Below are positions 60,510-64,000 of a stretch of 64,000 bases of DNA, one piece after another (the first letter of the stretch is position 1; each line of letters starts with the position of its first letter). Origin of the DNA: Trissonchulus latispiculum (Eukaryota > Nematoda > Enoplea > Enoplida > Ironidae). The notes beneath the pieces are model-generated. The model did no database searches. It was not told the origin of the DNA and saw only the letters and a program-made list of their open reading frames with translations. The translations under genes and the position numbers were made by a program. The stretch lies in contig JASAND010005356.1 in assembly GCA_030248195.1 (NCBI GenBank), positions 1 to 64,000 on the forward strand. Reading direction: 5' to 3'.

Positions 60510-62768
60510 TAGTGTTGTTTCAGCAGCTGAAACTGAAACTGAAACCTAGTTTCAGCTAGTACATGTTTCAGTTTCAGTTGCTTTAACTGAAACTGAAAGC
60601 GAAACCATGACAGACTTGGAGCTTAAACTGAAACTGAAACGTAGTCGAAGTGAGAGCTGAAACTGAAACTAGAACTGAAACTGAAATTAAAATAACTTTT
60701 GAGCTGAAACTGAAACTGAAACTAGAACAATTTCGGCGCTGAAACTGAAACTGAAACAGTTTCAGCTCCACACTAAGACTGAAACTGGTTTCAGTTCTCG
60801 CTGAAGCTGAAATAGGTTTCAGCTCTAGTAGCATATGCATGTTTAGCATAGACGAGTGTTTCAAAAACTGGGTCCGTCCCGTTCCCAGCATGTAAGATTC
60901 CAGCCTTATATATAAATGTAAACGTGTGACTAGTGCTTTTACTGCTAAAATTGTACAGAGTGACCAAGTATATAAGTAATGCTACACTAAAACGTTTGTA
61001 TAATTGTAATAGTGCATTAAAATGTTAAGATTCTTGTACCGTGTGGCAATGTTTATTTGTCAAAACAAACAAAAATGTCTAATGAGATTATGTGCAACTT
61101 CAGAATTAGGAACGGTAGCAGTTAATTAATTTGATTAGCAGAACATAATGATAACATATATAGAGGGTAATAAAAGCGGAAACTCGTTTTAGTCAGAGCT
61201 GAAACTGAAACTAAATCTGAAACTCATTTTAGTCAGAGCTGAAACTGAAACTAAAGCTGAAACTCATTTTAGTCAGAGCTGAAACTGAAACTGAAACTGA
61301 AACTATAACAAATTTGGAGCTGAAACTGAAACTGAAACTAAGCTAACTAAGAGCTGAAACTGAAACTGAAACTGAAACTAGAACACATTTTGAGCTGAAA
61401 CTAAAATTGAAACCTGTCTGAAAGTGGAGCTGAAACTGAAACTGAAACAGAAACTGAAACTAAACAGGCTAGCGTAAACATCAGTAAAGTCTGACCAAAA
61501 ATTCTTGGAACCGAACTGTGAGCGCTTGTCCTGAGCTAACCTTTGAAGTTAGTCTATATAAAGTATATATTTTTAGAAACCTCAGGAGGAGGACCGGTAA
61601 AACCATCATATCCGGTCTATATCCGGTTACCGGATGCCAAATCGATAAAAACGCTTCAGATTCGGAAAGACAATGCTAATTAATTCGTACTCTAGCATAT
61701 TGGTCCTTGGCCCAAGACATCTCCGAAAATCCGGTCACATTCGGTCCATGTCCGGTAACCGGATGTCTAGGTCACAAAAACTGTACAGCAAGATGGGTAG
61801 ATCGTACAGTTTCGCCGATTGAAGTTTTGGATTCAGCGGATCGAAATTAGTCTATATACGAAGTTTTGTCCAATTTGGACCAAAATTGCGTGATTTATGG
61901 TCGTATCCGGTGTTATAAAAATTATGGAGTTATAAAAATTGTTCAAACATAACTTATATTGCATGCGATAAAGCTAAGCGTATCGGATCAAATCTCGTAT
62001 CCGGTTTAACAATTAGACATAACCAGCAAAATCAGCCCACTTTCAGAACGCTATCATTCAAAAACTACAGCAGATATGAAGTAATTTGAGGTTGATGCTT
62101 GTTAGGGATAGACGAAATATCATTTGACTTTGACCTCCGGACCAACCGGATACTGAGATAATAGCCCATGAAATCTCAAACTCAAAGCTCAGAACCGGAA
62201 ATCGACCGGATATTCGATTACTTTGACACCGGTAAAATGAAAGTAGCCTCCCAAATATTCATTGTGCCAAAAAAGAACATTTTTTATCCGCGATTCCGAG
62301 CACCAGACCGGCAAAACCGATTTTCCGTTTTTTTCGCACCGGATACGACCATAAATCACGCAATTTCGGTCCAAATTGGACAAAACTTCGTATATAGACT
62401 AATTTCGACCCGCTGAATCCAAAACTTCAATCGGCGAAACTGTACGATGAACCCATCTTGCTGTACAGTTTTTGAGAAGTAGACATCCGGTTTTCGGACA
62501 TGCACCGGATGTGACCGGATTTTCGGAGATGTCTTGGGCCAAGGACCAATATGCTAGAGTATGAATTAATTAGCATTGTCTTTCCGAGTCTGAAGCGTTT
62601 TTATTGATTTGGCATCCGGTAACCGGATATAGACCGGATATGATGGTTTTACCGGATTATCCTCCTCCTGAGGTTTCTAAAAATATATACTTTGTATAGA
62701 CTAACTTCAAAGGTTAACTCAGGACAAGCGCTCACAGTTCGGTTCCAAGAATTTTTGGTCAAACTTTA
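60510..62768. mobile_element. hAT-like element with CTGAAAC word array, filled site
   Basis: The left end TAGTGTTGTTTCAG at 60510 and the right end ...CATCAGTA are imperfect inverse copies. Flanking octamers GTTTGGGA (60502-60509) and GTTTGAGA (62769-62776) match at seven of eight positions. Copy A of the segmental duplication has the uninterrupted site GCGAGTTTTGAGACTG near 49140. The arms are arrays of CTGAAACTGAAAC, GAGCTGAAAC and, at the left end, the complement GTTTCAG. A later fold-back element splits the right terminus. There is no transposase. Confidence 0.75.
61487..62766. mobile_element. TA-flanked fold-back element nested in the hAT-like element
   Basis: AAGTCTGACCAAAAATTCTT at 61487 is mirrored by a right end finishing GGTCAAACTT at 62766. 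TA borders both sides (61485-61486 and 62767-62768). The arms are near-identical inverse copies about 450 bp long, sharing for example CAAGACATCTCCGAAAATCC and AATTAGTCTATATACGAAGT. ACCGGATNNN/NNNATCCGGT words are frequent. A TA duplication is what Tc1/mariner insertion gives, but no transposase is present. It sits exactly in the final TA of the host hAT-like element. Confidence 0.8.
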
Positions 62769-62870
62769 GTTTGAGACTGTCCTTGCATAGCATTGTGACC
62801 AAATGCATGCAGTTAATTTTTTTGAATGGTTATTAAGCGTTTATACTAAAATGTTGATTCACTGCTCTAT

Positions 62871-62973
62871 ACTGCTCTATCTATACGATGTACCCATCTT
62901 GCTGTACAGTTTTTGTGAAGTAGACATCCGGTTTTCGGACATGGACCGGATGTGACCGGATTTTCGGAGATGC
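62871..62973. other. Stray piece of the fold-back arm
   Basis: About 90 bases (ACGATGTACCCATCTTGCTG through to TTTTCGGAGATG) nearly identical to 62444-62531 of the nearby fold-back arm, placed in the duplicated segment where copy A has only GCTGCCATTGGG. It has no element ends of its own. Confidence 0.85.
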
Positions 62974-64000
62974 CGTTGGGATACTCCACTGCTGCAGAAG
63001 AGAAGAATATTCAGGTAGACTCCATTGAATTGATAGAAAACAGCAGACTAGAAAATCAAATTTGATCAGTTATGCAATGCTGTATACTTCCGATGGTTTT
63101 AATCAGGAAAAGTGCTTTCTGTAACTCTGATCCTGTTTCATTACAGAACCTTAAATGCCTTTTATTTCTTTGTTCCAGCATTGTTTTCAAATCATAAACA
63201 GTTCAAGAATCTGCTTTATAAGTCAACGTCATAGGTAACAGCACCTCTACTGCCTTTTTTCAAGTGAGTTACAAACAAAAATTAGACGTTTTAGTACTCT
63301 CGACAGAATAAAACGTGGCTCTGCTATCAATTCAAAATTCCCTTAGTAACTGAAATAAAGGTAAACTTTAAGCGGTTATATTTAGTTCTAAATCTATTTT
63401 GCGGAGCCAGTGTTACCTTTGTCCAATTATTTTCACAACACTGCTGAACCTGTAACTGAGTGACACTTAAGGGTTCTAAAAGAACTGACATCGGCATTTC
63501 CTTTATGGGAGTAGAGACGCACAATCTTATTATCAAGTGACTGAATAAGCAGAGATCCAGATTATACTTATTTAAAGTATCCGTTTGAAACTCGTTCATA
63601 ACTTTCATTTTCAATCTTTGCATCAGCTTCCACAATTTGCTTCACAAACATTCATACATTATTGTACTTATGTATATTTTTCTTTGGTTTTTGATTTTAG
63701 TACTAGCCTGAATTTGGCTACTCTTCAAAAATAATGCAGTGATTACATTGCGCAAATTTATCGATTTAGTTAAAAATCGGACATCTATATTTGTTGCAAA
63801 CTCCTATCATTAGTTCAAAGACCGTATGCTCAACCTTATTAAATTTAAACAGTCGAAGGGGATACAGCACTAAACTATTGGAGCTCACAGAACGGCTATG
63901 ATATCAGTCTTGATAATGATAGCTCTAAACAAATACATTTTCGACGAACGTTTGATACCACTTATGATGAATATCAATTCATAGAGCGTTGTTTCAAATC

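Larger units (their letters stand above)
59803..64000 (+). repeat. Segmental duplication, copy B (continues past window)
   Basis: Matches 48508-50340 in order and orientation, offset by about 11.3 kb. It carries a 2.3-kb insertion (60510-62768) and a roughly 100-bp one near 62871-62973 that copy A lacks, plus small indels. A third Gr-like gene may follow to the right. Confidence 0.9.

Overview
This window is animal nuclear DNA, AT-rich, intron-containing, crowded with microsatellites and mostly built of mobile elements. Two protein families hint at the host. One is an intron-poor rhodopsin-fold chemoreceptor with an NRLLA motif in place of DRY and NPYLL in TM7. The other is a pair of multi-exon gustatory-receptor-like (Gr) genes, one of which ends in a TYxxxxxQ motif. 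Together they suggest an ecdysozoan such as a nematode, nematomorph or tardigrade. The species cannot be fixed from sequence alone.

Layout. 0-6.4 kb: (TA)n, a fold-back element with TTA target duplications, a relative of it, a TTAA-flanked element and a tRNA-derived SINE head. 6.9-9.0 kb: a hAT-like element with a perfect 8-bp target-site duplication (TSD) and a nested TTAA element. 9.4-15.4 kb: a fold-back element whose arms are arrays of the word CCAGTAG, with other elements and a 700-bp (GAAA)n tract between them. 17.5-24.4 kb: a 6.9-kb hAT-ended element holding a 5.5-kb palindrome. Each arm carries the same two genes, A (unknown) and B (a C2H2-finger protein), separated by a GCATGC minisatellite. 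The left arm keeps B intact and the right arm keeps A intact. 26.4-27.4 kb: the chemoreceptor gene. 31.3-42.7 kb: Gr-like gene 1, whose large intron holds nested fold-back and hAT elements, a SINE and a degenerate direct-repeat element. 43.8-46.7 kb: TTAA-family fragments and a poly(A)-tailed retroposon with TSDs. 48.5-50.3 kb and 59.8-64.0 kb: two copies of one segmental duplication about 11.3 kb apart. Between them lie Gr-like gene 2 (three exons seen), a broken Ty3/gypsy integrase, a JmjN/JmjC fragment related to KDM4 demethylases, and a GC-richer ORF resembling bacterial secreted RNase-toxin domains (EndoU/CdiA-CT type).

Comparing the two duplicated copies gives an empty site and a filled site. 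This resolves a hAT-type fold-back element with a TA-flanked fold-back element nested in its terminal dinucleotide. A recurring theme is that unrelated transposon termini (TTA, TTAA, TA or 8-bp TSD types) all have arms made of short, element-specific words repeated tandemly in inverted orientation. Calls rest on reading the sequence; no similarity search was run.
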